Origin: Beaufortia kweichowensis
Taxonomy: Eukaryota; Chordata; Actinopteri; Cypriniformes; Gastromyzontidae
Length of the DNA stretch: 64,000 nt
Direction of reading: 5' to 3'
NCBI GenBank assembly: GCA_019155185.1
Contig: CM032811.1
Location: 772,344-836,343 of the forward strand
How positions within the stretch are numbered: the stretch's first letter is position 1; each line of letters starts with the position of its first letter. The notes beneath the pieces were generated by a model. The model worked only from the letters and a program-made list of their open reading frames with translations. It searched no databases and had not been told where the DNA came from. Of this stretch, positions 10,697 to 22,061 are shown in pieces. Position numbers and translations under genes: made by a program.

Positions 10697-13694
10697 TCAG
10701 CGGGGGGAGGCAATGAGCTGATAGAACCGCGGCATGTTGGTGAAGCTGCTGAGTTCAGGACTGGGATCTATACCATCTGGACCATTTGGACTCCTGAAGC
10801 TGAAGTTCTGTAGCAGAGACACAATGAAGAGAAAGAGCTCCATACGAGCCAAAGACTCTCCCACACAAGAGCGTTTACCTGTGTAGAGAAGACGCGGAGG
10901 GGTTAACTGATCATTAAAACTGTAAGAGTTTGTAGTGCTACATGTTGGAGGAAAAACTAATTTGAAACATATACTGTACCAAAGCTGCTAAAGGCTAAAT
11001 GAAGTGTAAAGCAGCATGATGAGCTCAAACACTGATAAGAGTTAGGGTTAGGGTTAGGGTTAGGTCACAGTGCTCACTATACAGAAGCTGTCTAGCAGTT
11101 TCCAAAGCAGCTTGAACACAAATAATAACTGCAGCGTGTAAAGACCAGTCCAAATACTCTTGACTACTGGACCCGCATTCTGCCCGTGAATAATTATTCC
11201 ACCCGTTACATCAAATATTAGTGCGATACCCACTTTCTGTTTTGTGTAGCTCAGCAATCTTTGAATGCACATCAGAACAACTTGGGTTTACCAATTATGA
11301 TGAATGACAAGAACATTTGGCCTTTGTGTTACTTATTATTTATTCTTATGTAAAAAAGGAAATCATGACTTGACAACATAATGTTTCTAGTCACTTTGGT
11401 GTGCTAAGAAAATGTAAATATCAATGAACATATAGACTTTTGAGAAATTGTGACTCAGTCTGTGAAAAGCCAGCTAAAGTCATTTTTTGTGATTTTCTGT
11501 TTTCTACAAAATCTATAAAAAAAAATCTATAAAATCTTTCTATAAAATCATCCTGCATGATGAAAAGAATATTCTGTGTGAATTTAACATTGATATATTT
11601 AATATTGTCTGATATCTTTAATAAATCATAGTGAAATGAACAGGTGAAGTCAAACTTTGATGCTCGTTATGTTCGCCTGCTTTTCACAGACTGGGTCACA
11701 AGTATTTCTAGGGGTGCCAATAATTGTGTCCAACGTGCAGTTGAGAAAAACATCTTTTTCATGATAAGATTTTTTGCTTCAATTAAACATTGTATTTTTG
11801 TGATTTTTTTAAATAAAAGATCAAAAGGAGAAAGAATGCAGATTTATTTTTACAACTTTCTTTACTTATATTTAACAAGGGCCATGACTGTATACGTGAC
11901 TCTCAATTTACCAGTCAATCTATGTTTTAGACCCGAGTTATGAGTAGTGACTGAAAGAACATGAGGAGGAATAGAGGAATTATATTTCACAGCTGGCCTG
12001 GAAATGTCTTGAGATGCCCCAGGAGGAATCAAAGATGAGCAGGAAAAAGGACATGTGGGCTGCTCGTGGAATAGGGATGGTTGGATGGATGTTTATAATA
12101 TTGACAGATAAACAAACATACATTTTACCCTACCACTTGTTTTACTTATTGTTTAAAGCTCACCCTGATATCTAATACTATGCAATTGTAAAAAAAAATG
12201 TATGTTTTGTTGCCTTCTAGATTTTACCTGCAGAAAAGGGCATAAAGGCTGGGCTCTTCTTAAAGTTGCCATTGGCATCCAGGAAGTGTTCAGGGTTAAA
12301 CGCCCAAGGGCTTTCCCACTGTCTCTCATCCCTTAGGACTGAGTGCAACAGAGGCATAATCACTGTGTCCTGCAGAAATGAACATGGAACACAATAAATC
12401 AAGAGCTTACTGAGATACGATCATCAGTTTATATTGTAGGAGCAAATGATCTACTAATGTAGTAAATGTAGTATGACTATAGATTTACCTTGGGAATTAA
12501 GTAACCTCGGAATAAGATGTCATGCATGGCATAATGGGGAAGGCTGAGTGGGACAATGTCCAGATATCGCTGGACTTCATGAATCACAGCATCAGTGAAG
12601 GGGAGGGACTTCCTGTCTTCCATCGTGGGCGTTCTGTCTCGTCCGATAACTTCGATCGATCTCCCTCTGCATTTCCTCTAAAAAAAAACACATGAAAATG
12701 AAAAAGAACTATAAGAAGAAGAAGAAAAACGAGTGTGTTTGTAGGCTAAGGTTTATGCGTGTACTGTATGTTTTGTACGTGGCAGATGACCACAGACGTG
12801 TTAGGGTGTATGTTTTACCCTGTATGTGTGGATGCTTGATCAGCAGCATTAGGGCGTATCTGATAGTTGTACTGGTGGTCTCGGTACCGGCTACAAACAG
12901 ATTCGTAACAGTTGTCCACAAGTTATTCATGTGGAATTCTGTGTCAGGATTGTCCTTCTCCTATTGCAACACACACAAAAGTACAGTAAATCTATATATT
13001 CTCCTTCAGAAGTAAAGACTGAGCAATATGTAATGTACTGTAGAAAGAGAATCCTGCCCACCTGTTTGAGTCTAATGAGAAAGCAGTCAATAAAGTCTTT
13101 TGGGTCTTCAGAGTCTAAATTCTGCTCATGCTCCTTAATCTTACCCATAACAAAGCTTTTGATATCATTTATCTCTGTCAACATGGCATGATGACGACCA
13201 GGCAGGACTTCCATTAGTCGAGGGAATATATTGTACATCTGTTGGGTTTGAGAAGAATTAATAAATAATTGTCCATGACTTCTGTCAAGCTCAGTTCAAG
13301 TCAGGTCAAATCAAGCTGATGTAGTGTAGCTATTTTTGACAGGCTGTGATAATAGTTTGTTTGTATCTTGAGTGTTTAATAACATTGTTAAAGCACTATA
13401 CAAATAAACTTGAACTTGAACTATGTCACAATGCATTTTCACTAGTGCCCCAAAAACATTCAACCCAATGCAGAGGGAAATAGTGTATTGAATTAGTAAC
13501 TTATTGTTAGCTTTATCAAGTTCAAGTTGAAGTTTATTTGTATAGCGCTTTAACACTGTATCACTGTTTCAAAGCAGCTTTACAGCAGAATAAACACAAT
13601 GACAAGCAGGAAAATATAAAAGCTCATTTAATAACTAATATCAGCTCAGTGTCCTAGTGACACTCCAACACTGAACCCAAACTCCATTAATGAA

Positions 13695-13745
<51 letters not shown>

Positions 13746-16700
13746 AGAAAAACCCTTGAGAGAACCCAAACTCCATTAATGAATGTATATATATATATAT
13801 ATATATATCCATCCATCCATCCATCCATTTTCCTCCGCTTATCCGGGACCGGGTCGCGGGGGCAGCAGTCTAAGCAGGGACGCCCAGACTTCCCTCTCCC
13901 CAGACACTTCCTCCAACTCCTCCGGGGGAACCCCGAGGCGTTCCCAGGCCAGCCGAGAGACATAGTCCCTCCAGCGTGTTCTGGGTCTTCCCCGGGGCCT
14001 CCTCCTGGTGGGACATGCCCGGAACACCTCCCTTGGGAGGCGTCCAGGAGGCATCCGAAACAGATGCCCAAGCCACCTCAGCTGGCCTCTCTCGATGTGG
14101 AGGAGCAGCGGATCTACTCCGAGCTCCCCCCGAGTGACCGAGCTCCTCACCAGATAGGGTGAGGAGCTCCCAACCACCCGGCGGAGGAAACTCATTTAGG
14201 CGCGGCTTGTATCCTGGATCTCACCCTTTCGGTCATGACCCAAAGCTCATGACCATAGGTGAGAGTAGGAGCGATAGATCGACCCGGTAAATCGAGAGCT
14301 GCCTTGTGGCTCAGCTCCTTCTTCACCCGACGACAGACCGGTACATCGACCCGCATTACTGCAGAAGCTGCACCCGATCCGTCTGTTGATCTCTCGCTCC
14401 ATCCTTCCCTCACTCGTGAACAAGACCCCAAGATACTTAAACTCCTCCACCTGTGGCAGGAGCTCCCCACCGACCTGGAGGGACAAGCCACCCTTTCCGG
14501 CTGAGGACCATGGCCTCAGATTTGGAGGTGCTGATTCTCATCCCAGCCGCTTCACACTCAGCTGCAAACTGCCCCAGTGCCGCTGTAGGTCCTGGCCTGA
14601 TGAAGCCAACAGGACAACATCATCCGCAAAAAGCAGAGATGAGATCCTGTGGTCACCAAACCGGACCCCCTCCGGTCCCTGGCTGCGCCTAGAAATCCTG
14701 TCCATGAAGATAGTGAACAGGACGAACCATGCTCCTGCTCTGGTCATACAGGGACCGGACAGCCCCTAGCAAAGGGCCTCGGACCCCATATTCCCAGAGC
14801 ACCCCCACAGAACACCCTTGAGGGACACGGTCGAATGCCTTCTCCAGATCCACAAAACACATGTGGACTGGTTGAGCAAACTCCCATGAACCCTCCAGTA
14901 TCCTAAAGAGGGTATAGAGCTGGTCCAGTGTTCCACGACCAGGGCGAAAGCATTGTTCCTCCTGTATCCGAGGTTCAACTATCGGGACGAATTCTCCTCT
15001 CCAGTACCCTGGCATAGACTTTCCGGGGAGGCTGAGGAGTGTGATCCCCTATAGTTGGAACACACCCTCGGTCCCCTTCTTATAGAGGGGGACCACCACC
15101 CCGTCTGCCAGTCCAGAGGCACTGTCCCCCACCTCCCTGCGATGTTGTAGAGGCGTGTCAGCCAAGACAGCCCACTTCATCCAGAGACTTGAGGTACTCA
15201 GAGGCGGATCTCGTCCACCCAGAGCCTTGCCACGGGGAGCTTCTCAACTACCTCGGCTGACTTCAGCCGGGTGATGTCGAGCCCATCCCCTCGTCCCCAG
15301 CCTCTGCCTCCTCAGTGGAGGCGTGTTGGCAGGGTTGAGGAGATCCTCAGTATTCCTTCCACCGCCCGACAATATCCCCAGTTGAGGTCAGCAGAGCCCC
15401 ACCTCCACTATATACAGTGTTAGTAGGGCACCTCTTTCCCCTCCCGGGCGCCGGACAGTTTGCCAGAACCTCTTGAGGCCGATCGATAATCCTTCTCCAA
15501 GTCCTCACCGAACTCTTCCCAGGCCCGAGTTTTGCCTCCCACAACCACCCGTACGCAGTCCGCTTTGCCTGCGGTACCCGTCAGCTGCCTCAGGAGTCCC
15601 ACAAGCCAACCAAGCTCGATAGTACTCCTTCTTCAGCTTGACAGCATCCCTTACTTCCGGTGTCCACCACGGGTTGAAGGGGTTGCCGCCCACGACAGGC
15701 ACCAGAGACCTTACGGCCACAACTCCGAGCGGCGGCTTTGACAATGGAGGCGGAGAACATAGTCCACTCGGACTCAATGTCCACAACCTCCCTCGGGATC
15801 TGTTCAAAGCTCTGCGGAGGTGGGAGTTGAAACCCCTCTGACAGGGGGCTCTGCCAAACATTCCCAACAGACCCTCACAGAGCGTTTGGGCCTGCGAGTC
15901 TGTCCAGCTTCCTCCCGGCCAGCGGATCCAACTCACCACCAGGTAGTGATCAGTTGACAGCTCCGCCCCTCTCTTCACCCGAGTGTCCAAGACATATGGC
16001 GGAGGCCAGATGAAACAACCACAAAGTCGATCATCGACCTCCGCCCTAGAGGCTCTGTTTATACGTATGCTGATGAGCACCCTTATGCTCGAACATGGTG
16101 TTCGTTATGGACAAGCCGTGACTAGCACAGAAGTCCAACAACAGAACACCACTTCGGGTTCAGGTCAGGGGGCCGTTCCTCCCAATCGCCTCTCCAGGTG
16201 TCACCGTCGTTGCCGTGTGCGTTGAAATCCCCAGCAAAATGGCGGAGTCCCCAGACTGGGCTTTCCAGCACCCCTCCCAGAGACTCCAAGAAGGCGGGTA
16301 CTCTGTACTGCCATTGACCCGTAAGCACAAATGACAGCAAAGAGACCTATCCCCACCCGAAGAGGCAGGGAAGCGACCCTCTCATTCACTGGGGTAAACT
16401 CCAACACATGGCAGCTAAGCTGGGGGCTATAAGCAAGCCCACTCCCGCCCGCCGCCTCTCACAGCGGACCAACTCCAGAGAGTAGTGGAGAGTCAACCTC
16501 TTTCGAGGAGTTGGGTTCCAGAGCCCAAACTGTGCGTGGAGGTGAGACCGACTATATCTAGTCCGTACCTCTCTACCTCTCGCACTAGTTCAGGCTCCTT
16601 TCCCCAGCGAGGTGACATTCCATGTCCCTAGAGTTAGGTTCTGTGTCCAAGGATTGGGTCGCCGAGGTCCCTGCCTTCAACCGCCACCCAAACCACAATG

Positions 16701-17195
16701 CACCGGCCCCTTACGGTCCCTCCTGCAGGTGGTGAGCCCGCGGGAGGTCGGCCCCACGTCACTCTCGCCGGGCTGAGCCGGCGGGTCCCATGGGGTAAGA
16801 CCCGGCCGCCAGGCCTTCGCCTCTGAGCCCCAACCCCAGGCCTGGCTCAGGGTGGGGCCCGGCTGCGCCATACCCGAGGCGGCGTCCGTTTTTATTTAGA
16901 CACCTTCTCATAAGGGGGCGGGTGGACCGCTCTTTGCCTGGCTTGTCACCTAGGACCTGTTTGCCTTGGGAGACCCTACCAGGGGCATATAGCCCCTGAC
17001 AACATAGCTCCTAGGATCATTCAGGCACTCAAACCCCTCCACCACAGTAAGGTGGCGGTCCCAGGAGGGGTATATATATATATATATATATATATGGAGA
17101 AAAATCCTTGAGAGAACCCAAACTCCATTAATGAATGTATATATATATATATATATGGAGAAAAACCCTTGGGAGAAGCCAAACTCCATTAATGA

Positions 17196-17233
<38 letters not shown>

Positions 17234-19882
17234 AGAAAAACGTCTCAGGTTACGACTGTAACCTTTGTTCCCTAAGAGGGAACGAGACGCTGTGTCAGCG
17301 TTTGACGCTATGGGAACGCCTTTGCGTGACTGCGTCTGAAGCATGTGTGTAAAATTGCCGAATGGCTAGACTGAACGTCACAGGCGGGTGACGTCAGGAC
17401 CAGGAAGCTATAAAAGGACCTTGGGGCCGCACACATTCAGCGTATAGTGCGAGCTGCGCCCAGGGATGCAGGGAGTATGGCAGGGGAGGCTTGGCGTCTC
17501 GTTCCCTCTTAGGAAACAAAGGTTACAGTAAGTAACCTGAGGCGTTAATCAAGGGAACTCAGCGCTGCGTCAGCGTTTGGCGCTATGAGGAGCGAGATCC
17601 CAGCGCCCGCCATGCGAGCAAGTCCCTGGAAGTGTGTATCCGCAGAGAGCGACTATAGGAACTGACCCCGGTGAAAACCCAGACCCTGGCCCTCAGGCCA
17701 GGACCTGTAGAGAGGGAGTAAAGCGGCGAGATCTCCTGGCCGTTAATAACCCCAATAAGCCCCTCGGGGCCCTGGCTGTGGTGCACAGGAGTAAAGCCCA
17801 GACACTGGTAGCTGGCTCTCAAGCCAGGACCAGAAGAAAGAACCTGCGGCCCGAGACTCTGCTGGCGTTGTCTCCAGTTCACATTGACCCTTCAAGGCCG
17901 AAGTGCATGGGGCCCCTGGCGCGGGTCCTGGCCCTCGAGTCAGGCCCAAGAGAGAATAAACAGCAAGACACCCGGCTGTCATTCCAGAAAGGGACGGACC
18001 CCTCAGGGTGTCGCAATGCGTGGGAGCCTGGCGTGGAAGCCAGGTCCAGATCATAAAAGCGCCGAGCGTGGTGGCGAGGACCAGCCGACGCGTACAAACA
18101 TCCTCGAGTGTGGCCCCTGACCTTAAGGCCTTAGAGGCGCCATACCCCTGGTTGAGTGAGCTTTGACAGAAAGTGGAGACTGCTGTCCAGAAGCTTCATA
18201 AGCAAGTGAAATAGCCTCGACTATTCACCTGCTAAGAGATGGTTTGGTCGCCGGCAGCCCAGCGGCGGGAGAACCAAAACACACAAACAGCTGCTCAGAC
18301 TTTCTTAAGGGAGCAGTTCTGTGAGCGTAAGCGTCCAGTGCTCGCACTGGACACAGTAAATAGCTTTTCCTGGTCGAATCCTTGAAGAGGAGGAGGACAG
18401 AAGGCTGTATGGCGTAATGTGCCTCGGCACATTGGTGGGAACTTTAGGCACATATCCTACCCTCGGGTAGAGAAAAGCCTTAACCATGCCCGGTGCGAAT
18501 GCCAGGCATGAAGGAGAAACTGAGAGAGCTTGGAGATCGCCAACTCTCTTCAGAGAAGATACTGCCAACAAGAAAATTGTCTTGAGGGTCAGGAATTTGG
18601 CCGACACAGCCTCAATGGGTTCGAACGGGGCAGCCGCTAACCCTTGAAGTACCACCGCCAGGTCCCAAGTGGGGATCCTGGCACGCCAACACTGAGCCTT
18701 AGTCTCCTAGTACCACGGAGGAAGCGTATGACCAGTGGGTCTCGACCCACAGACTGGCCCCCTGGAAATAGAACTATTTCTATGGCCCCCTTTGCCAGGA
18801 GTGCGTGAACTTCGTGTTCCATGACCAGAGCTTGGTCGGGACCCACCTCGGTGGAGCCACGACCCCCTCTGAACTACAGGCAGGCTGCGCCGAACTGAAT
18901 CGATATAGCCACATTCTATTGCTTGTAGAACCCAGCGTGAAGCGTTTGGCAGAAGTTTCCACGCTGCCAGGAAATTCACTAAAGGAACCAACCCCTCGGG
19001 GCTGGTGTCTGGTCTTATGTTTTGTATTAACTTCGGAACCCTGGGCCGTACTGGCGGGGAAAACTTCGAGGGGAGTGCGATGTTGGCGCACCGTGTGGTG
19101 CCGGATGCTGCTCGCTGCGAAGCGAAACTGCGGGGACAGGTCAGCGCATCAGAGGGAGGGCACAGGGAAGGACCGAGGCGAGAGGATGAAGCGGAGAGAG
19201 GAGAAAGGCGGGGCCCGTCTCCAGCAGCGTCCGCTAAATCCATTCGCGATCCCCATGGCGGCAGGCGCCGCTCTGCCTCGGCAGAGAGCGGCACCGCCGA
19301 GAACCGCTTCGGCTGGGCATGTTTATCTACACATGCCAGTCTAGATCTGAGAAGTGCGCATGGGGAGGGCTTCACAATGCACACAGTCGCCGTTTTGGCG
19401 CCCGACCGGGCATGATCCACCCCTAAACAGACAACACAGAAATCATGTGAATCCCGCTTCGTGATGTAGCGAGCACAGGGAGAAACACACATTCTAAAGG
19501 ACATATGCACTTTTTTATGTCACACAAACACACACACTCTCTATATTATTGCCGTTTTCGAGCGCCGCTAGCTAACAGCAATCACACACACACGTGCAGC
19601 TTAAGGCACAAAAGCTGAATCTGTGTCCGTCCCAAGGTCCTTTTATAGCTTCCTGGTCCTGGCGTCACCCGCCTGTGGCGTTCAGTCTAACCATTCCGGC
19701 AATTTTACACACGTGCTTCAGGCGCAGTCACGCAAAGGCGTTCCCATAGCGGCAAACGCTGACGCAGCGTTGAGTTCCCTTGACAGGGAACCCTTGAGAG
19801 AACCCAAACTCCATTAATGAATATATATATATATATATATATATATGGAGAAAAACCCTTGAGAGAACCCAAACTCCATTAA

Positions 19883-19933
<51 letters not shown>

Positions 19934-19968
19934 AGAAAAACCCTTGAGAGGAACCCAAACTCCATTAA

Positions 19969-20035
<67 letters not shown>

Positions 20036-20134
20036 AGAAAAACCCTTGAGAGAACCCAAACTCCATTAATGAATGTATATATATATATATATGGAGAAAA
20101 ACCCTTGAGAGAACCCAAGAGCTCCATTAATGAA

Positions 20135-20219
<85 letters not shown>

Positions 20220-21991
20220 AGAAAAACCCTTGAGAGAACCCAAACTCCATTAATGAATGTATATATATATGGAGACTCACTTGGAGGGTCATTTCTTCTC
20301 TGACGCGTCACAGCTGCAGTCAGTAGTTTGATAAAAATTATTTGATTTAAAGTCGTGAACTAAATTTACTAAAGTTTGAAGCCGTGTAGATCTGAGTTTT
20401 GAGTTGATCTGGATTATTAGTTGTGATTGAATTTAACAATGTGTTTGTGTGTTTGGTAAACTAGGTAGTAGTTAAAGGCTAATATTCTACAATAAAGGAT
20501 TGTTTAGTCGGGGATGACTGAGATGACTGAGTGCAGCTATAACATCAAACTGCTGACATAGACAGAAAAGAAGTAGTTCATTAGTCAAAGTTAAATAGTT
20601 AAAGAGATTAGCATTAATAGTGTTTAGCATTAGCATTAATGTAGTAACTAGCATTAGCATTAGCATTAATGTAGTAACTAGCATTAGCATTAGTATTAAT
20701 GATACTGATGATTAATGATATTAATGATAACACAACAAAAACACATCACAACCCCGTTATGTTCCACCTGCTCACCTGTCCCCAGGGGCTGCTGCCAAAG
20801 CGCACAATTCTGGAGATGATCTGGAGCAAGTGCAGAAAGTTTTGGTCTTCATACCTAAAGCGCTGGCCAAACACCAGAGAACAGATCACATTGGACACAG
20901 TCCGGCTCAGGAAAAAGACTGGGTCGACCGGTTGAGCTTCAGGGAAAACAAACGTTTAATCTTTTCATTCTGACAGCTTTGAACACGGCACACTTAATGT
21001 ACTATGTCAAAGTGAATGTCAATCGCTCTCTTTCCTCACATTTGGTTTCTTCAAAACTCTGCAGCAAATGTCTGCTCTCCTCTTGAATCCACTTCTCCAT
21101 TCTTTTGCGCCCCATTCCAAAATCTCGAAGTGTCGTGAGAGTAAACCGCCTCAGATGTCTCCAGCGTTCACCATTACTAATGACCAGACCTACCAACATG
21201 TGTGATGGTACAAGACTTTAGACTAAACCTCACTGTTTGTTTATGAAATAGAAGCAAACACAACCATTTCTCATACCGTAGCCATGCAAAACTTTATTTT
21301 GGAAAGGAAGAGGAGCTCTGGAGGCAAAGTCTTCAGCCTGATCCACTAGAGCCTCTTTCACCGTATCATATCCAACTAGAACCACTATTCTCTGGAGCCC
21401 GATGTACACCGTCATCACAGGGCCGTAGGTTTTACTCCACTGTTTGAGAGAACAGACTTTACTACCACACACCAGGCTGGACAACAGAGATAGCTTCTGT
21501 CATGATTCTAATTGTTTCTAATAATCAAGTAATCACCTTTCTGTTTCTATGCATTTTAAATTGTAGGCTAGACTGTTTTTTTTTCAGTAGGATTGTCATT
21601 AAAATACCACATCAAGGCACTGTTTTCATCTATTATCTATATTTGCTTAAATATGATAAATCTTCAGTCAGAAAATGAAACTTCTTCTCATCATGCAGTT
21701 GCACACGGACCATCATGAGGTGTTTTGTAAATCCACTCATAGCTGACACAATAGTCCAGTAATTTGTTAAAGCCGTGCAATTACAATTAATCCTGCAAAT
21801 CACATAGTTTCCTCTCTCACCTTTGTAAAGCTTTTAAAGGGCGCACGCTTGTCCATCACATGTAAGTTACCAATCAGTGGCAGTGCCAGTGGCCCGGGGG
21901 GTAAAGAACGTCCATTCGCTTTCCTCCACCATATGATCAATATCAACATGGCCAATACTAAGAACAACACCAATGAACTAGAGATTTCCAT
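10697..21991 (-). CDS. cytochrome P450, CYP2 family (9 exons)
   Basis: Haem-thiolate monooxygenase of the endoplasmic reticulum. Exons, in transcript order: 21821-21991 (ATG at 21991), 21277-21439, 21040-21189, 20776-20936, 13062-13238, 12819-12960, 12489-12677, 12228-12369 and 10697-10878 (stop TGA). Lengths 171, 163, 150, 161, 177, 142, 189, 142 and 182 match the classic nine-exon CYP2 gene, whose exon 7 is 188. The protein has an N-terminal hydrophobic anchor (residues about 7-22), the LPPGP hinge (30-34), the I-helix AGTETT (about 298-303), K-helix ExxR (about 355-358) and haem loop FSAGKRSCVG with Cys about 436. Predicted length is 491 residues if one extra base near 12651 in exon 7 is ignored. 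That base shifts the frame right after EIDR. Fish CYP2 subfamilies are many and I cannot choose one, so no symbol is given. Intron 4 (13239-20775) is filled with transposons. The gene converges on nmd3. Confidence 0.93.
11041..11064. repeat. short telomere-like (TTAGGG)n run
   Basis: Four tandem copies of the vertebrate telomere hexamer in the last intron of the P450 gene. Interstitial runs this short are common and can arise by break repair or drift. Confidence 0.85.
11072..11185. repeat. diverged duplicate, copy B
   Basis: Partner of 9755-9860. It keeps the words GCTTGAACACAAAT and ACTGGACCCGCATTCTGCCC in the same order and orientation. It lies in P450 intron 8. Confidence 0.6.
13340..13425 (+). 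mobile_element. L2-like LINE/SINE 3' tail, plus orientation
   Basis: Ends in CATTGTTAAAGCACTATAC followed by AAATAAACTTGAACTTGAAC, the same terminal sequence seen at 55.44-55.50 kb. The repeated TTGAAC end is typical of this LINE's 3' terminus. It lies in P450 intron 4, just below exon 5. Confidence 0.65.
13690..13808. repeat. (TA)n minisatellite block of the L2-like element
   Basis: Two units of a fixed core of about 43 bp (TGGAGAAAAACCCTTGAGAG, then AACCCAAACTCCATTAATGAAT), each with a variable (TA)n spacer. It is the same unit as in the arrays at 17070, 19790, 54732 and 63524. Confidence 0.95.
13809..17069 (-). mobile_element. degenerate non-LTR retrotransposon (endonuclease plus FADD-type RT)
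   Basis: Read on minus: a GC-rich 5' region (17060-16670), an apurinic-type endonuclease segment (about 16650-15500) and a reverse transcriptase with the FADDVVLLASS active-site motif (14538-14747). The C-terminal region follows (RTRWRDYVSRLAWERLG, 13839-14195), then a tail of ATGG repeats (seen as CCATCC on plus at 13809-13829). Frames are broken many times, so it is dead. GC content is far higher than its surroundings. Both ends abut (TA)n of the L2 minisatellite, so it inserted there. FADD separates it from the L2/CR1 type (YADD). I leave the clade open. Confidence 0.85.
17070..17236. repeat. (TA)n minisatellite block, continued
   Basis: Three units of the same core plus TA spacer between the LINE insertion and the DIRS insertion. 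One unit carries the GAAGCC variant core that dominates part of the 54.9 kb array. Confidence 0.95.
17241..17435 (+). repeat. DIRS left inverted terminal repeat with TATA box
   Basis: Starts GTCTCAGGTTACGACTGTAA and runs through the CGTTTGACGCTATGGG core to CTATAAAAGGACC at about 17409. Its inverted partner is at about 19600-19790. The TATA box points inward in both repeats. Confidence 0.8.
17494..17590. repeat. DIRS internal complementary region
   Basis: The first half (17494-17542) is the reverse complement of the outermost left terminus (17238-17287). The second half (17545-17590) is complementary to the outermost right terminus near 19760-19790. Juxtaposed copies of both ends are the hallmark internal complementary region used to template full-length circular DIRS DNA. 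Confidence 0.8.
19600..19790 (-). repeat. DIRS right inverted terminal repeat
   Basis: The reverse complement matches 17241-17435, including CTATGGGAACGCCTTTGCG and AGCTATAAAAGGACCTT. In element orientation this is the 5' terminus. Confidence 0.8.
19790..20272. repeat. (TA)n minisatellite block, longest
   Basis: About seven core units with TA spacers of very different lengths, one reaching roughly 80-90 bp. The final unit runs into TGGAGACTCACTTGGAGGGT, the junction to the L2 3' UTR also seen at 49.79, 54.73 and 63.52 kb. Confidence 0.95.
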
Positions 21992-22061
21992 CTCTCAAAA
22001 ATCTATAGCGATGCAGTTTATTTTCTTTTACGTGTCTGGTTTTCTTCTCAAAGTTTCCTAA

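Larger units (their letters stand above)
17237..19795 (-). mobile_element. DIRS-type tyrosine-recombinase retrotransposon, internally deleted
   Basis: The element is bounded by inverted terminal repeats of roughly 190 bp (17241-17435 and about 19600-19790, inverted). Both contain GCGTTTG.CGCTATGGGAACG-like sequence and a TATAAAAGG box. The minus strand carries the start of a gag-like ORF1 with Cys-rich CVSPC...CVVCLG words (19510 downward). It then carries the front of a DIRS reverse transcriptase (LVPLVNFLAAWKLLPNASRW, about 19030-18960; ALVMEHEVHALLAKGAIE, about 18835-18780). From about 18655 there is a segment typical of the DIRS tyrosine recombinase (KRVGDLQALSVSPSC). The RT catalytic core, RNase H and methylase are missing, so the copy is about 2.55 kb instead of a usual 5-6 kb. 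Confidence 0.88.
13516..20755 (-). mobile_element. L2-like LINE 3' region, split by two later insertions
   Basis: Read on minus, the element runs from about 20755 (GCTAATGCTA words, then the 3' UTR) through a (TA)n minisatellite to its 3' end at 13516 (AAAGCGCTATACAAATAAAC, then TTGAAC repeats). Surviving blocks are 20273-20755, 19790-20272, 17070-17236 and 13516-13808. The gaps are a FADD-type LINE (13809-17069) and a DIRS element (17237-19795). Colinear uninterrupted copies at 54.58-55.50 kb and 63.17-64.0 kb establish the ancestral order. It fills intron 4 of the P450 and reaches within tens of bases of the exon 4 splice donor. Confidence 0.8.

Noticed and set aside
11041..11064. True telomere or ancestral chromosome fusion point
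   Set aside because: Only four hexamers inside an intron, with no subtelomeric context.
18805..19415. Plus-strand ORFs of 136-179 codons
   Set aside because: Antisense shadows of the DIRS ORF1/RT region, which is GC-rich and so keeps opposite frames open.
13779..20311. ORFs made of YIYIYI...SLMEFGFSQGFF blocks
   Set aside because: Translation of (TA)n plus the minisatellite core. The same peptide appears on both strands and at unrelated loci.
10697..21991. Two separate partial P450 genes (exons 1-4 and 5-9, 7.5 kb apart)
   Set aside because: Exon lengths, phases and protein sequence join perfectly into one 491-residue CYP2, and the gap is explained by insertions.
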